Assembly: GCA_963847515.1 (NCBI GenBank)
Contig: CAWKAA010000001.1
Span: 1,302,001 to 1,366,000, forward strand
Reading direction: 5' to 3'
Source: QHXW01 sp963847515
Lineage (GTDB): Bacteria > Acidobacteriota > Terriglobia > Bryobacterales > Bryobacteraceae
Length of the DNA stretch: 64,000 nt
A model generated the notes under the pieces. The model saw only the letters and a list, made by a program, of their open reading frames with translations, searched no databases and was not told the DNA's origin. Shown here in pieces: positions 1-10,020 of this stretch. The position numbers and the translations under genes were made by a program. The first letter of the stretch is position 1. Every line of letters starts with the position of its first letter.

Positions 1-2
1 CC

Positions 3-437
3 TCAACGGCTCCGTTGAACGTTTTTAGTCTCTTCGATTTTGGCCCGAATCCTCCGACCATCAACTGGGCGGTTGGCGCGCAATCCACAGCTCCCTCAAA
101 ATCCTTCCGTTTCCCGGTTTCGATTGGCGGTCCTGTGAACTACAACGCCGGTATGGCGTTAGCGAATCCGAACGGGACGCCAACGGTCGTCACCGTGAAG
201 GTACTGAAATCGGACGGAACTCAGTTGGGTTCTTTCACGGAGAACCTGGGGAAAAATGCGCAAACCGTTTTCCTTCTGAGCCCACACGCAGGTTTGAATT
301 TCGGTTCGACGCCGCAGACACCGTTTAACGGATCAGTTGCCGTTTGCGCCCCTCAGGCGGTGGGATTGGTAGCACTTGGCGCTGAAGGCAATGGAGGTCT
401 CTTCTCGGTCTCGGTTACGACGGATCCTTGCCCGTAA
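3..437 (+). CDS. C-terminal part of a secreted/hypothetical protein (5' end outside window)
   Basis: The frame is open from the first bases of the window to a TAA at 435-437, so this is the end of a longer gene; a TTG at 15 could be mistaken for a start. About 144 residues are visible. They are rich in Gly, Asn, Thr and Val with alternating hydrophobic residues, as in beta-sandwich domains of secreted proteins. Two cysteines lie near the end (VAVCAPQ and TTDPCP) and could form a disulfide. No catalytic motif is visible and I do not recognise the family. The next gene is convergent and ends 8 bases further on. Confidence 0.6.
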   Translation, partial: STAPLNVFSLFDFGPNPPTINWAVGAQSTAPSKSFRFPVSIGGPVNYNAGMALANPNGTPTVVTVKVLKSDGTQLGSFTENLGKNAQTVFLLSPHAGLNFGSTPQTPFNGSVAVCAPQAVGLVALGAEGNGGLFSVSVTTDPCP

Positions 438-445
438 GGGCGGCT

Positions 446-1639
446 TTACCGGTCCTCGCGCGCGAGTTGCGGGTCTGAGGGATTGTGGCCGCTGATCTTA
501 AGCTGCAGTTCATCTCTGAACGCTTGCTTCAGCCGCAGGGCTTCGTCGAATGCGCGCCTGGCATCGGCGCGGCGGTTCATGGCAAGCAGAACCTGGCCGC
601 GCAGATAGTGGGCACTGGAACTCTGTGGGTCGATCGCTATGGCTGCATCGAGCGCCTTTAGCGATTCCCGGTACCTGCCTTGTTCCTTGTAGATCTTCGC
701 CAGCCCAAAGTAAGAAGTGCCGAGGCTAGGATCTAGGCGCACGGCGTCTTTGAAGGAGCGTTCAGCTTCGGGAATTTGCGCTAGCGCATAGCATACTGCG
801 CCAAGCTGGTCGTAGTTGTACGGTACATCGGGCTCGATGGCTGCATCTGTTAGAAACTCCTCTTTGGCTCGCTCGAGATCGTTGCGCCGTCGATACACCG
901 TTCCCAAAAAATAGTGCACGAAGGGTTGCTTGGGATCGATGCGCGCGGCCTGTTCGAACTCAGCCAGCGCCTGGTCATCTTCCGAGTGTGCCACGTGAGC
1001 CTTGCCCGTAAGCAGGTGCAAGTCAGCCGAATCCCGTCCCACTTCGATCAGCCGCGCGGTGGCCTGCTGGTCGAGCTCCGTACGCCCGGCTTTGCCCGCG
1101 GCGATGGCCACCACATAGAGGTAATTGAGATTTCGGGACTCCTGGGGCCAGAGGGGCTGGAGGGTTTGGACGGTATCGGGGTATCGCTCCGTGAAGAAAT
1201 AGCATAGCCCTAGCAGGTAACGAGCTTGTTTAAATTCGGGCTGATCGCGCACGACGGATTCGAATGGCGGGATGGCGTGCGGATAATCGGCCTGGCGAAA
1301 ATAGACCAGGCCGATGTTCAGCCGGATGCCGGGAACGTTGGGAGCCAGGCTCTGGGCGGTCCGCAGTTCTGCCAGAGCGGGCTTCCACTCGCGGCGGCGC
1401 ATGTAGACGACCGCCAAATTGCCGTGCGCGCCCACGTTGTTCGGTTCGGCTTCCAGCACATGGCGAAACGCCTTCTCCGCAGCAGCCAGGTCGCCGCTGT
1501 TGAGGGCTTGCTGTCCGCGTTCGAAGACCTGGCGGGTGTCAGCCGGCTGAGTGGCGGCGTGCAGTCGCAGGAACACAGCGAGTATCAGAACAGATATCCA
1601 GACCCCGAATCTGCCTCGCACAAGATCCAGTGTATCCAT
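446..1639 (-). CDS. Secreted TPR-repeat protein
   Basis: 397 residues. Residues about 10-30 form a hydrophobic segment followed by Ala-rich sequence (LRLHAATQ), consistent with a signal peptide or membrane anchor. The remainder is a run of at least eight 34-residue tetratricopeptide repeats, recognisable by the W-G-Y-A-F-A-P pattern (for example LNIGLVYFRQADYPHAIPPF and YFGLAKIYKEQGRYRESLKA). Such proteins are scaffolds; partners cannot be read from sequence. It lies downstream of, and on the same strand as, an Oar-like TonB receptor, separated by a likely terminator. A similar receptor/TPR pairing occurs again at 37-41.5 kb, which suggests the TPR protein works with the receptor at the cell envelope (inference). 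Confidence 0.85.
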   Translation of the reverse strand: MDTLDLVRGRFGVWISVLILAVFLRLHAATQPADTRQVFERGQQALNSGDLAAAEKAFRHVLEAEPNNVGAHGNLAVVYMRRREWKPALAELRTAQSLAPNVPGIRLNIGLVYFRQADYPHAIPPFESVVRDQPEFKQARYLLGLCYFFTERYPDTVQTLQPLWPQESRNLNYLYVVAIAAGKAGRTELDQQATARLIEVGRDSADLHLLTGKAHVAHSEDDQALAEFEQAARIDPKQPFVHYFLGTVYRRRNDLERAKEEFLTDAAIEPDVPYNYDQLGAVCYALAQIPEAERSFKDAVRLDPSLGTSYFGLAKIYKEQGRYRESLKALDAAIAIDPQSSSAHYLRGQVLLAMNRRADARRAFDEALRLKQAFRDELQLKISGHNPSDPQLAREDR

Positions 1640-1640
1640 A

Positions 1641-1680
1641 AAGAAAACGGCGGGAGCACCCTTTGCGAGTGTCCCGCCGT
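1641..1680 (-). terminator. Rho-independent terminator after the Oar-like receptor gene
   Basis: On the minus strand a perfect 9-bp stem (ACGGCGGGA at 1680-1672 with TCCCGCCGT at 1655-1647) and a 16-base loop is followed directly by TTTTCTT. It starts 25 bases after the receptor stop codon and ends just before the TPR gene start at 1639. It would therefore separate the two transcripts. Confidence 0.7.
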
Positions 1681-1704
1681 GTTGGGTTAAGTTTGTAGCC
1701 CGGG

Positions 1705-4700
1705 TTAGAAGATGAACTTCAAGCCCAGTTGCAGGATGCGCGGGTTATGGGCGCCGCTCGGATGCAGAAAGCTCTGGTCGAGACAGCTCGCGTCGCCCGC
1801 TGAATTGTTGGATCCACCGTAGCAACTGATTCCGTTATTAATGCCGTTCCACTGCGTGTGATTGAACACGTTGAACGCTTCTGCGCGGAACTCGAAATTC
1901 GCTTTCTCCGTCACGAAGAAGTTCTTGAACAGACCCATATCGAAGTTCCATCGCATGGGAATGTTCATGATGTTGCGGCCGGCGTCGCCGAAAGTGAGGC
2001 CGGTGGGCGCCGCGAAAGCGCCGGGATTGAACAGCAGCGGACCAATGATATTGGCTGCATTGGTAATGGGCGGCGCGGCGTTCGGATTGCCGATCACGTC
2101 GGCGAACGCATTGGTGCCCGTGCCGTTGCCGACGCCGGCGCCCGGTATTAGGCCATTGCCAGTGTTGGCATAGACGTTAAAAGGCACTCCGGACTGGACG
2201 GTTGCCAGACCGGACCAGTGCCAGCCTCCCAGCACCTTACCCGCCAGCGTGCTGGTATTCGTGAAGAACGGCGCGTCTAGCACGTACCCGAGGTTCAGGA
2301 TATGGCGCTGGTCGAAGTTCGAGCTGGCCCGCGTCATACGCATGTCGTACGAGTTCAGGAAGCTGCCATCGTAGCGGTCGGAGGAGTCGTCGATTGAATG
2401 GCTGAAGCTGTAAGCGAGAGTGAATTGGGCATACTTGGCGTTCCGATGCGCCGAAATCTGCAGCGCATTGTACGAGGAATTGGCCCCCCAATCGATTTGC
2501 GTGATGTTGGAGTAGCCAAGGTACTGACGATATGGGTCGGCCGGACTGGAGCCGCACGCCACCGCCAGGTTCTGGGCCGTTGGTCCCGTTATAGTCTTAC
2601 CGTTGACGACGCCCGAAACGTTCGGAGTCCAAGCGCCGGTCACGGTGCCGCAGATCGCCGACGTAAGCGGCTGGCCGGGCTGGAACGGATTCTGGCTCGT
2701 GGGATAGAGCTGGTTGATATCCCGCTGCCAGGTCAAGTGAGTGCCCTTGCTGCCTACATAAGCGATGGTGGCCACAGTGTTCTTGGCAATATTGTGCTGC
2801 ACGTCGAAGTGCCACTGCTGCACGTACGGCCATTGTATCTGAGTGCCGTAGTTGGTGATGCCGGTGGTGCCCGACAAGCCGCCGCCGCCGATATTGGTGT
2901 AGCCGACCACGTTGTATTGCGTGGGATTCAGAACGCCGGGCGGTGCGCCCTCCAGCCCGGAGATGCCTTCGTTCCCGTTCAGGTGTTCGTAGAAGATCCC
3001 GTAACCGCCGCGGATGGCCCATTTGCCCTGTCCTGTGGGATCGAACGCGAAGCCTAAACGCGGCGCCCAATTCACGAAGTGCCCCTTGGAACAGCTATTG
3101 GGAGTGCCGCCCGTGCCGCACGCCACCTCGCCATCGTACGGGTTCCCCACACCAGGCACCAAGTCGCCCTGAACACCTGTGAGTTTGCCCGTGACGTCGA
3201 TCTGGGGCGCTTGCGCGGGATTGTAAAGCGACGGATAGAAATTGTAGAACAGGTTGTATCTATTCGTGTACGCGCCAAAACCGCTCATGCGCAGGCCCAG
3301 GTTCAGCGTCAGTCTCTTGGTGACGTGCCAATCGTCCTGGATATACGGTTCGAATACTTTGTCACGGTAGTAATACTTGAGCTGCTGGTTGACCTGAGAG
3401 TAGTTCGCGATGCGGCCAACCAGGAAGTCCGCCCAGGCGTTGCCCGTGGTGACCGGCGAGGTGTTGTTGAAATTGAGGAACCCGGCGACTTCCGAGCCCC
3501 CGTCTTCGTTCTTCTGAGCCAGGGCCATGTAGAAGCCAATGTAAACATTGTGCGATCCCCAGATCTTGGCGATCTGATCGCGGAAGGTGTAGGTGGGGTT
3601 GGCATTGTTCCAGGGCGCATTGCCACCAACATCCGCCGTGAACCCGCCGCCATAGGGCGACCCGTTGTTTATGCTAAAGCCGGGCAGCTTGCCGTCATAC
3701 CCGTTGTTGAACAGCGCCGTCATGGTCATGCTGGAGGGCCGCTGCCAATCGCCCGACGGAGTCAGCAAGATGTGATCGGCCGTATAACTGAAGGTGAACT
3801 CGTTCAGCAGAGTGGGTGTAGCGTTGCTGGCCATGTGCGCCGTGAAGCTGGTGCCCGGACCGACGAACTTTGTCTGCTCGGTGGGGAAAGTGTCGCCGCT
3901 CCACAACGACGTGGGGGTGATGGTATTCCACGAGTCGTGGATATAGTGGAAGAAGAAGCGCTCGGAGTCGGAAAAGTTGTGATCGATGCGGACCAGCTCC
4001 TCGCGCCAGTTGGTCGGCACTACCGCGGATGCGGTGAAGAAGGACTCCGCCCCGCTGCCCGAAGTAGGGGCCGGAACCATGCCCAGCATCGCCTGGGCAT
4101 TCAGATCGATAGGCACCGTGTTGTTCGGGTAATATGCCTTGGTAAGCGGGTTGACCGGACAATTTGGATAACCGGTGGTGTTCACGGCGCTGCCCGCGGC
4201 CGGACAAACATCATTGAAAATGCCCTGCCGCTCCGCGTTCGAAGGCACCTGGTTATTGAAGGTTTGTCGGCAGCTGGTCCGTGCGCCACTCCTCGCTCCA
4301 GAAGAAGAAGGTTTTCTCCTTATTTTTGTTGTAGAGGTGCGGAATGTACGCCGGGCCGCCAATAGTGTACCCGTAATCATTCTTCTTGTACGATGGGACG
4401 TTCGGCGCAAAGAAGTTGCGCGCGTTGAAGTCGTTGTTCCGTACGAATTCGTAAGCGTCGCCGTGGAACGACTGGGTGCCCGACTTGGTGACAGTCTCCA
4501 CCGTGCCCGATCCGTTGCGGCCATATTGCGCGCCGTAGTTGGATGTCAGGACTTTGAATTCCGCGATGGAGTCGATGCTCGGATAGACATTCAGCGTGCC
4601 ATTGCTGCCGTTGTCCATGTTGTCGCCGCCATCGAGTTCCCAGTTGTTGTACTCAGTGCGGCCCCCGTTGATACTCCATGAGACATTGCCATACACGCCA

Positions 4701-5218
4701 ACGGTGCCTTCGTCCTGACCGGTCTGATTGCTGACGCCCGGCGTCAATGAAATGAGCTGCGTGAAGTTGCGCCCGTTCAAGACAAGCTGGCTGACTTCCT
4801 TGCCGGTGACTACGCCGGAGACCTCGCTCGACTCGGTTTCAACTTGCGTGACTCCGGCGGCTTCGACCGTCACCGCGGTCTGCACCTCGCCCACGCTGAG
4901 CGTGGCGTCCACGCGCGCGCGCTGCGACACGCTCAGAATGATTCCTTTTGCGTCATAGGCGTTGAATCCTACTGCGGTCACCGAAAGGTCATAAGTTCCC
5001 GGTGCGACTGCAGCGAAAAGGTAATCACCCTCGGAGTTTGAGGTGGCTTTCATGGCGTTTCGGGTTCCTGTGTCCGTCAGAGTGACGTTGGCATTTGGAA
5101 CCACCGCGCCTGTAGTGTCTCGAACCGTGCCGGTAATCGAGCCCGTGCCTTGCGCGTACAACAAGGACGCGGACAGGATCAGCAGCGGAAAAAGTGCCCA
5201 ACGACAACAACTTTGCAT
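1705..5218 (-). CDS. Oar-like TonB-dependent outer-membrane receptor, frameshifted near 4260
   Basis: The N-terminal piece (5218 to about 4260) has a signal peptide ending LLYAQG. A carboxypeptidase-regulatory-like beta-sandwich follows (GSITGTVRDTTGAVVPNA), then the plug domain (VLNGRNFTQLISLTPGV; GGRTEYNNWELDGGDN). The second piece continues without loss from QTFNNQVPSNAER through the beta-barrel to the terminal LGLKFIF. The open span is 3514 bases, one more than a multiple of three, so a single extra base near 4258-4270 breaks a protein of about 1,170 residues. The barrel end (FEFRAEAFNVFNHTQW) is characteristic of the Oar-like receptors expanded in Acidobacteria. A strong Shine-Dalgarno (AGGGGAGGAT) precedes the ATG at 5218. 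The substrate is unknown, probably a large glycan or peptide imported with TonB energy. The gene may be intact if the indel is an assembly error. Confidence 0.85.
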
Positions 5219-5575
5219 TTAATCCTCCCCTGAACTCAGTTCTTCAGCAACATGGCCGAACGAATGCGAAGCGAATCGCAAACGAACTGACTGCGTTCCC
5301 TCGAGGAGGCACCACGGAAGGCCAGGCTATGCAACATCACCGTGCGCACTACAAGAACTGGACAAAATCTCGCCGAGCGGCGGTGTCTCACCCTCCAGGA
5401 CGCTAATCAGACCCCAATTGACTGCGTTTCCTGATTTGTTTCGGATCAACTATACTGCTTTTGAATTACGATTTCAAGATCATTTAAGAGCCATTTAAGG
5501 GGCCCATTTAGCAATGAAAGGCAAGAACCAGCGGCTATGGACGCGAACCTCGGCCAACGTATGGGAACCGGGCAA
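5219..5575. other. Intergenic region between haemoglobin and receptor genes
   Basis: This stretch contains the leader and Shine-Dalgarno of the receptor gene at its left edge and an AT-rich section at about 5440-5510. Open frames here have no recognisable protein features. TTGACT (5418) and TATACT (5451) are present but 27 bases apart, too far for a standard sigma-70 promoter. Confidence 0.5.
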
Positions 5576-6046
5576 TCAGGGCTGGTAGGGACCCTTGGCC
5601 TCGCCCCAGCCCCATTTCGGCATCGGCTGATTCGCGGAGGCGGTGGCGTTGTCCTGAGAGTTGATGACGGCGAGCCGTGTGCCCCACTCAATATAGCCGA
5701 CGAATGCCGAACGAAATTCCGGATCGGAAGGCAAACCAACCTCGTCAGCCGTTTCGAGAAGAAGATCCATCCAACGCTTGCGCTGGGCCTCCGTCAGCCT
5801 TCGTCCAAGATGGTGTGTGACCATGGTTGCGTGACCGCCGCGCTGCCGGCTGTACTCCGCCGGACCTCCCAGCACTTCCGCCAGAAACTGCGCCACACGC
5901 TCGGGGTGGTCGGGCGCCATTTCCGCAAAAAGGGGTCCGATCAGAGTATCGTTGGGGACTTTCTGGTAGAACGCCGCTGTCAGTTTGCGTAGGGCCTCCA
6001 TGCCTCCGGCCCATTCATACAACGTCGGGATTGATCGATCGGGCAT
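5576..6046 (-). CDS. glbO: Group II truncated haemoglobin
   Basis: 156 residues from the preferred ATG at 6046 (MPDRSIPTLYEWAGG); in-frame ATGs at 6055 and 6079 add residues not usual for the family. The sequence follows the 2-on-2 globin fold. It has YEWAGG at the start, the helix-B/E stretch AFYQKVPNDTLIGPLFAEM, the proximal histidine in THHLGRRLTEAQ followed by the conserved Trp of RKRWMDLL (both typical of group II), and the C-terminal helix AFVGYIEWGTRLA. The last residues (PKWGWGEAKGPYQP) are also typical of the group. These cytoplasmic proteins bind O2 or NO and are linked to oxidative and nitrosative stress or to O2 delivery. The gene stands alone on the minus strand; no obvious Shine-Dalgarno is visible. 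Confidence 0.9.
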   Translation of the reverse strand: MPDRSIPTLYEWAGGMEALRKLTAAFYQKVPNDTLIGPLFAEMAPDHPERVAQFLAEVLGGPAEYSRQRGGHATMVTHHLGRRLTEAQRKRWMDLLLETADEVGLPSDPEFRSAFVGYIEWGTRLAVINSQDNATASANQPMPKWGWGEAKGPYQP

Positions 6047-6230
6047 ACAACCCATTCTGGCACCATGTTTGGGCCGCATGGGCCGTATAGAGAACTGGCT
6101 TCACTTTCCCTAATCCGCCCTACTCGCCTCCGCCAGCGCGTGGACCACGCTGCCCGTCGCTGTTCTTCAACAAGCTCGAAGACATGGCGCCCGACGGCGC
6201 AAGTCGCGAGCTACGCTAACGCTCGGTTTG

Positions 6231-6863
6231 TTATCGAGTTGTCGTCATCGAGTTGCCTTCATGGATGATCTCGAACCGCGTGCCCGGACATCCCGCGCTG
6301 AGCCGCTTCTCTGCCTCAGTTCGCATTTTGTTGATGTCCTCGCGAACCACATCTGTAAGCTCGTCCCGCGCTCCAAGGTATCGCTTCAACACGGCATATG
6401 CATAGGGATAAGCATCCCCCTCCGCCCTACACTCGTCGTTGAAGACTTCCGGGATCCGCAACTTTTGCCACGCATGCCGCGTTTCGTGGGCCACGACACA
6501 CTCCAAATCGGGCCAGGAGTCGAGATTGGTTCGGATCCATATCTCATGTAGGTCAGAATGAATAGGAGTACCTCCTTCGAGAATATCCTGCCGGTATCGT
6601 GTGAATTGAGGATCACGCTCCTCCAACCGCTGATCCTGCGCCCATTTTCCAAGTTTGGCGGCCGCCTCGGTGGGTTTCGCAGGCCGAACCCAAACGATCC
6701 TGGGTGGCCGTAGCATCTGGAGATCCGCGCAAACGAACTTCACTACGGCTCGTGCTCGTTGAAGGATTGTGGGACCGACATAATCGTCGGAAACTTTTGC
6801 GAAGCAGTACCGGTTGATGGTGTTATCCCAATGATCCGGTTTGCTCGTCATTTTCGCCCCCAA
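6231..6863 (-). CDS. Putative HExxH metallopeptidase-like protein
   Basis: 210 residues with no signal peptide or membrane segment. Residues about 120-135 read DLECVVAHETRHAWQ, a textbook HExxH zinc motif in the bbHExxHbb context (b = hydrophobic). A downstream acidic residue in FNDECRAEGDAYPYAY could be the third ligand (E of CRAEGDA). That spacing resembles small gluzincin/minimal-gluzincin proteins often found in prophages and accessory regions. I do not recognise a named family. The last 20 residues are polar and probably unstructured. The start could be the first ATG or the one four codons later (MTSKPDHW). It has no operon partner; neighbours are a haemoglobin and the remnant region at 6.9-7.3 kb. 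Confidence 0.6.
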   Translation of the reverse strand: MGAKMTSKPDHWDNTINRYCFAKVSDDYVGPTILQRARAVVKFVCADLQMLRPPRIVWVRPAKPTEAAAKLGKWAQDQRLEERDPQFTRYRQDILEGGTPIHSDLHEIWIRTNLDSWPDLECVVAHETRHAWQKLRIPEVFNDECRAEGDAYPYAYAVLKRYLGARDELTDVVREDINKMRTEAEKRLSAGCPGTRFEIIHEGNSMTTTR

Positions 6864-7106
6864 TTCAAAGACTACCTCGATTCCGCCAGCTGGGGCTAGA
6901 TCGAATCGCGTTCTCTAGGAGATCGAATGACCAAATAGAATTCGATGGAAGAGCCATATCCCGGAAGGCAAAGGGCATTGCGCTGATATGCTGAATGATC
7001 TCGTTAGGTCTCCCAGTCTCGCTTTCCGCCAGTTACAGTCCACTCGAAGGTTTGTAATGGCCCTAAGCTTTGCCGGACATCCGTCCATTGTTTCGCGACA
7101 GTCCGG

Positions 7107-7285
7107 ATGTGGATTCCATGCAAGGCCTACGGCTTTGACCTGTCGAATTGTGCGGACGTCAGGGCACGCGCGGCCGAGATCTATGAAGCTTTCGCAAACG
7201 AAAGCATGACCTGCGACGAACCCTGGCCCAAAAAGAGCGCCCGGTGCTCTTCAAGCGATTGGTGGATGAGCGTTCCGCGCCATAA
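7107..7285 (+). pseudogene. Short remnant of a hypothetical protein, frameshifted
   Basis: Translation from 7107 gives YGFDLSNCADVRARAAEIYEAF followed by ESMTCDEPWPKK. After a shift near 7235 the frame continues ERPVLFKRLVDERSAP and stops with TAA at 7283-7285. The pattern DVRAxAxxIYxxxxxxxMxCDxxWPxxxxxLFKRWxxxG is one I associate with a small conserved domain in Acidobacteria and Proteobacteria hypothetical proteins. Here it lacks its 5' part and has a frame break. The rest of 6864-7362 shows nothing recognisable. Confidence 0.35.
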
Positions 7286-7362
7286 ACAGCGGCATCAGCA
7301 TCACGTTGATGCCTTTCAGCGCGCAATGAATTTGTCCTCCCTGAGCCCCTTACCAACGTGGT

Positions 7363-9899
7363 TCATCCAACCCTCAACGCCTCCACAGGGTTGATGGACG
7401 CTGCCCGCCTGGCCGGAATGATTCCGGCGATGGCGGCCGATACGGCGAGCGTCGCGGCGGCCGCGACCATTACGGTGAAATTTACGCTGCTGATCTCATA
7501 GAGCTGCGATTTTACGTAGCGCACGCAAAACATGGCGACCGGCGCGCCGATCAGTAGGCCGAGGAGGGCCTGCAGCATAGTGCCCCGCATCACCATGGCG
7601 ATCACGCGACTGCGCTCGGCGCCGAGTGCCATGCGAATCCCAATCTCAGGCGTGCGGCGAACGACCGTGTACGCGGTCACGCCGTACAGGCCGAGAGCGG
7701 CGAGCAGGAGCGCCAGCGCACCGAAGAGCGAGGTGAGGCGCGCAACCAATCGCTCCTCCGTGAAGCGGGCGTCGATCTGCTGCTGGAAGGTCTGGAACTT
7801 GACGATGGTGAGGTTGGGATTGATGCTCGCGAGGGTGCCGCGCGCCAGTTTCTCCATGTTGTTTTCCGGCCGGCTGGTCTGCACGACGATTGCGCCGGCA
7901 TACATGGAAAGGTCTTTTTCGACTGGGTCGTCGGAGTTCGCCGGCCGCTGCGTCAGCGGCACGAAGTACATGGCGTGGTTCTTCCAATACACACTAGTGT
8001 AGGTGGTGTCCTCGACTACACCGACGATCTCATAGGCGCCATCTTTGCCGGGATCGGGAAAGCCGAAGCGGTGGCCGATGGGGTTGCGTGCGCCGAAGAA
8101 CTGCTTGACGAACTCCTGATTCACCACCGCGACGGGAGGCGCCGTTTAGCGTGTCCTGCGTAGTAAATCCCCGGCCCATTACGACGCGTGTTCCCACCGA
8201 ATCGAAGTACTCAGCAGTGCCCTTGACCCACGAGGCGCCTTTTTCGGGATCCGGCTCACCCTGAATCTTGACGCCGGTCCCCCAGTTGTTTTCTTCCATG
8301 GGCGTGTAGGTGGCCAGCCCCACCTTGACCACGCCGGGCAACGCGTGGAAGCGGTCTTCGATGGTCCGATAAAGCGCCTCAACCTGAGTCGTTGCGTAAC
8401 CCGCTGCCTGCGGGTTGATGTGAATGATATAGCGGTTAGTAGCATCGAGCTTCATGTTGATGCCTTGCGCCTTGTTGAGGCTCTGGGTGAAGAGGCCGGC
8501 GGCAACGAGCAGAACCAGCGAGAGTGCCGCCTGCAGGACCACGAGCGCGCGTTGCAACCATGAAGCGCCGTGCGCCGTGGTGCGGGGGGTCGAGCGCAGC
8601 GCTTCGGCGGGCTGTGTGCGCGCGGCGATCCATGCCGGGGCAACGCCGAAGAGAATGCCCGTAACGAGCGACAGCCCGAAAGCAAACGCGATCACGGCGG
8701 GAGACGGCGAGGCGTCAATGGGAATGCCACGCTGACTGGGAAATGCGAGCGCGAGCAACATGCGCGCGCCCAGGAAGGATACGCCGAGGCCCAGCAGTCC
8801 GCCGAGGCCGGCAAGAAGGACGCTTTCCGTAAGCAGCTGGCGGATGATGCGGCTGCGCTGCGCACCGAGCGCGGTGCGGATGGAAATCTCGGCGCGGCGG
8901 CTCATGCCGCGGACGAGCAGCAGATTGGCAATGTTGGCGCAGGCTACGAGAAGCACGAGAGCGGCGATCCACGTTAGTAGGTGAAGATGCTCCTTGTACT
9001 CGTCCTGCATATTCTGGATGCCGCCGCCACCCGGAGTGAGCACGACATGCGCGCGCCCGAGTGCCTTCTTGTTGCGTTCTGTCTGAAACATTTTGAGCGT
9101 CGAAAACTGCTGTCGGAGGAGGGTGCTGGCTTTGGCCTGCAAGCGCGGGCAGCGACACACCCGGCTTGATGCGGCCGATGATGTAGGCCCACTCGACTTC
9201 GGGATCGTGCAGATAGGGCGCGCCGATGATCGTGTCCATCGACTCAAGCGGCAGGTAATATTTGGGCGGCTGGCTGGAGAGGCGGTCGCCATAAAAACCC
9301 TTGGGCGCGACGCCGATGATGGTGACGGCCTTGGTGTTGATCCAAAAGGTGCCGCCAATAACGGAGGGGTCGGCGGAGAAATCCTGCTGCCAAGTCTCGT
9401 AGCTCATGACGGCGGAGATGGGCGCGCCCTTCTTGTCATCCGCATCAACAAAGAAGCGGCCCGCGGCGGGCGTGAGGCCGAACACGCGGAAGTAGTTACC
9501 GGAGACAAAGGTTCCCATAACGGATTGGGCGATAGTCTGCGGGCCTTCGCGGCGCACGGTAATCGGACGCCATGCGTAGCCCGACTCCATGGCGGCCAAC
9601 TCGTCGAATTCCGGGAGGTTCTTTTTGAAGAAATAATAGGTTTCGGTGGCGAAGAGTGAATAATCGCCGCTGTCGTTGGTGCCCGAATTGACGCAACAGT
9701 CGTCCCGATCGCCGATGCGGATGAGAGTTTTGGGGTCAGCCACCGGGAGAGTGCGGAGAAGCACCGAGTGGACCAACGTGAAGATGGCCGAGTTGGCGCC
9801 GATGCCGAGCGCCAGCGTTAGGACAGCCACGATGGTGAAACCAGGGCTGTTGCGGATCATTCGGAAGGCGTAGCGGACATCGTTCAGCAGCGAGTTCAC
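7363..9899 (-). CDS. ADOP-family MacB/FtsX-like permease, two frameshifts
   Basis: Three overlapping frames on the minus strand together encode one protein of about 845 residues. The first part has the N-terminal FtsX-type membrane segment (SPGFTIVAVLTLALGIGANS) and a periplasmic domain (SGNYFRVFGL). The middle part carries the central membrane bundle (LVLLVACANIANLLLVRG; RRAEISIRTALGAQRSRI). The last part holds the C-terminal three-helix FtsX domain (RRTPEIGIRMALGAERSRVI) and ends PARRAASINPVEALRVG. The span is two bases more than a multiple of three, so one extra base each near 9140 and 8140 explains the breaks. These orphan permeases lack an ATPase and may act in export or mechanotransmission with a separate ATPase (family knowledge, not shown here). 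It lacks the PadR-linked N-terminal domain seen at 45.6-48.2 kb. A TPR/receptor-free context gives no substrate hint. Confidence 0.8.
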
Positions 9900-10020
9900 G
9901 GAAGTCTCCTAAAGCCTAGGACTGGGCAGCCAGTCAATGGTTACTCAAGTTGGGCGATTTTTTTAAGCCAGCCGGAAAACGGGGACCGAGGAAACTGGAT
10001 CGCTGGCTGCGGCGCTAGGC

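Noticed and set aside
3079..4365. 428-codon plus-strand open frame
   Set aside because: It is antisense to the Oar-like receptor, which has clear domains; the frame is Arg/Val/Gly-rich and has no recognisable features.
5418..5456. TTGACT and TATACT as a promoter
   Set aside because: The 27-base spacing is outside the sigma-70 range.
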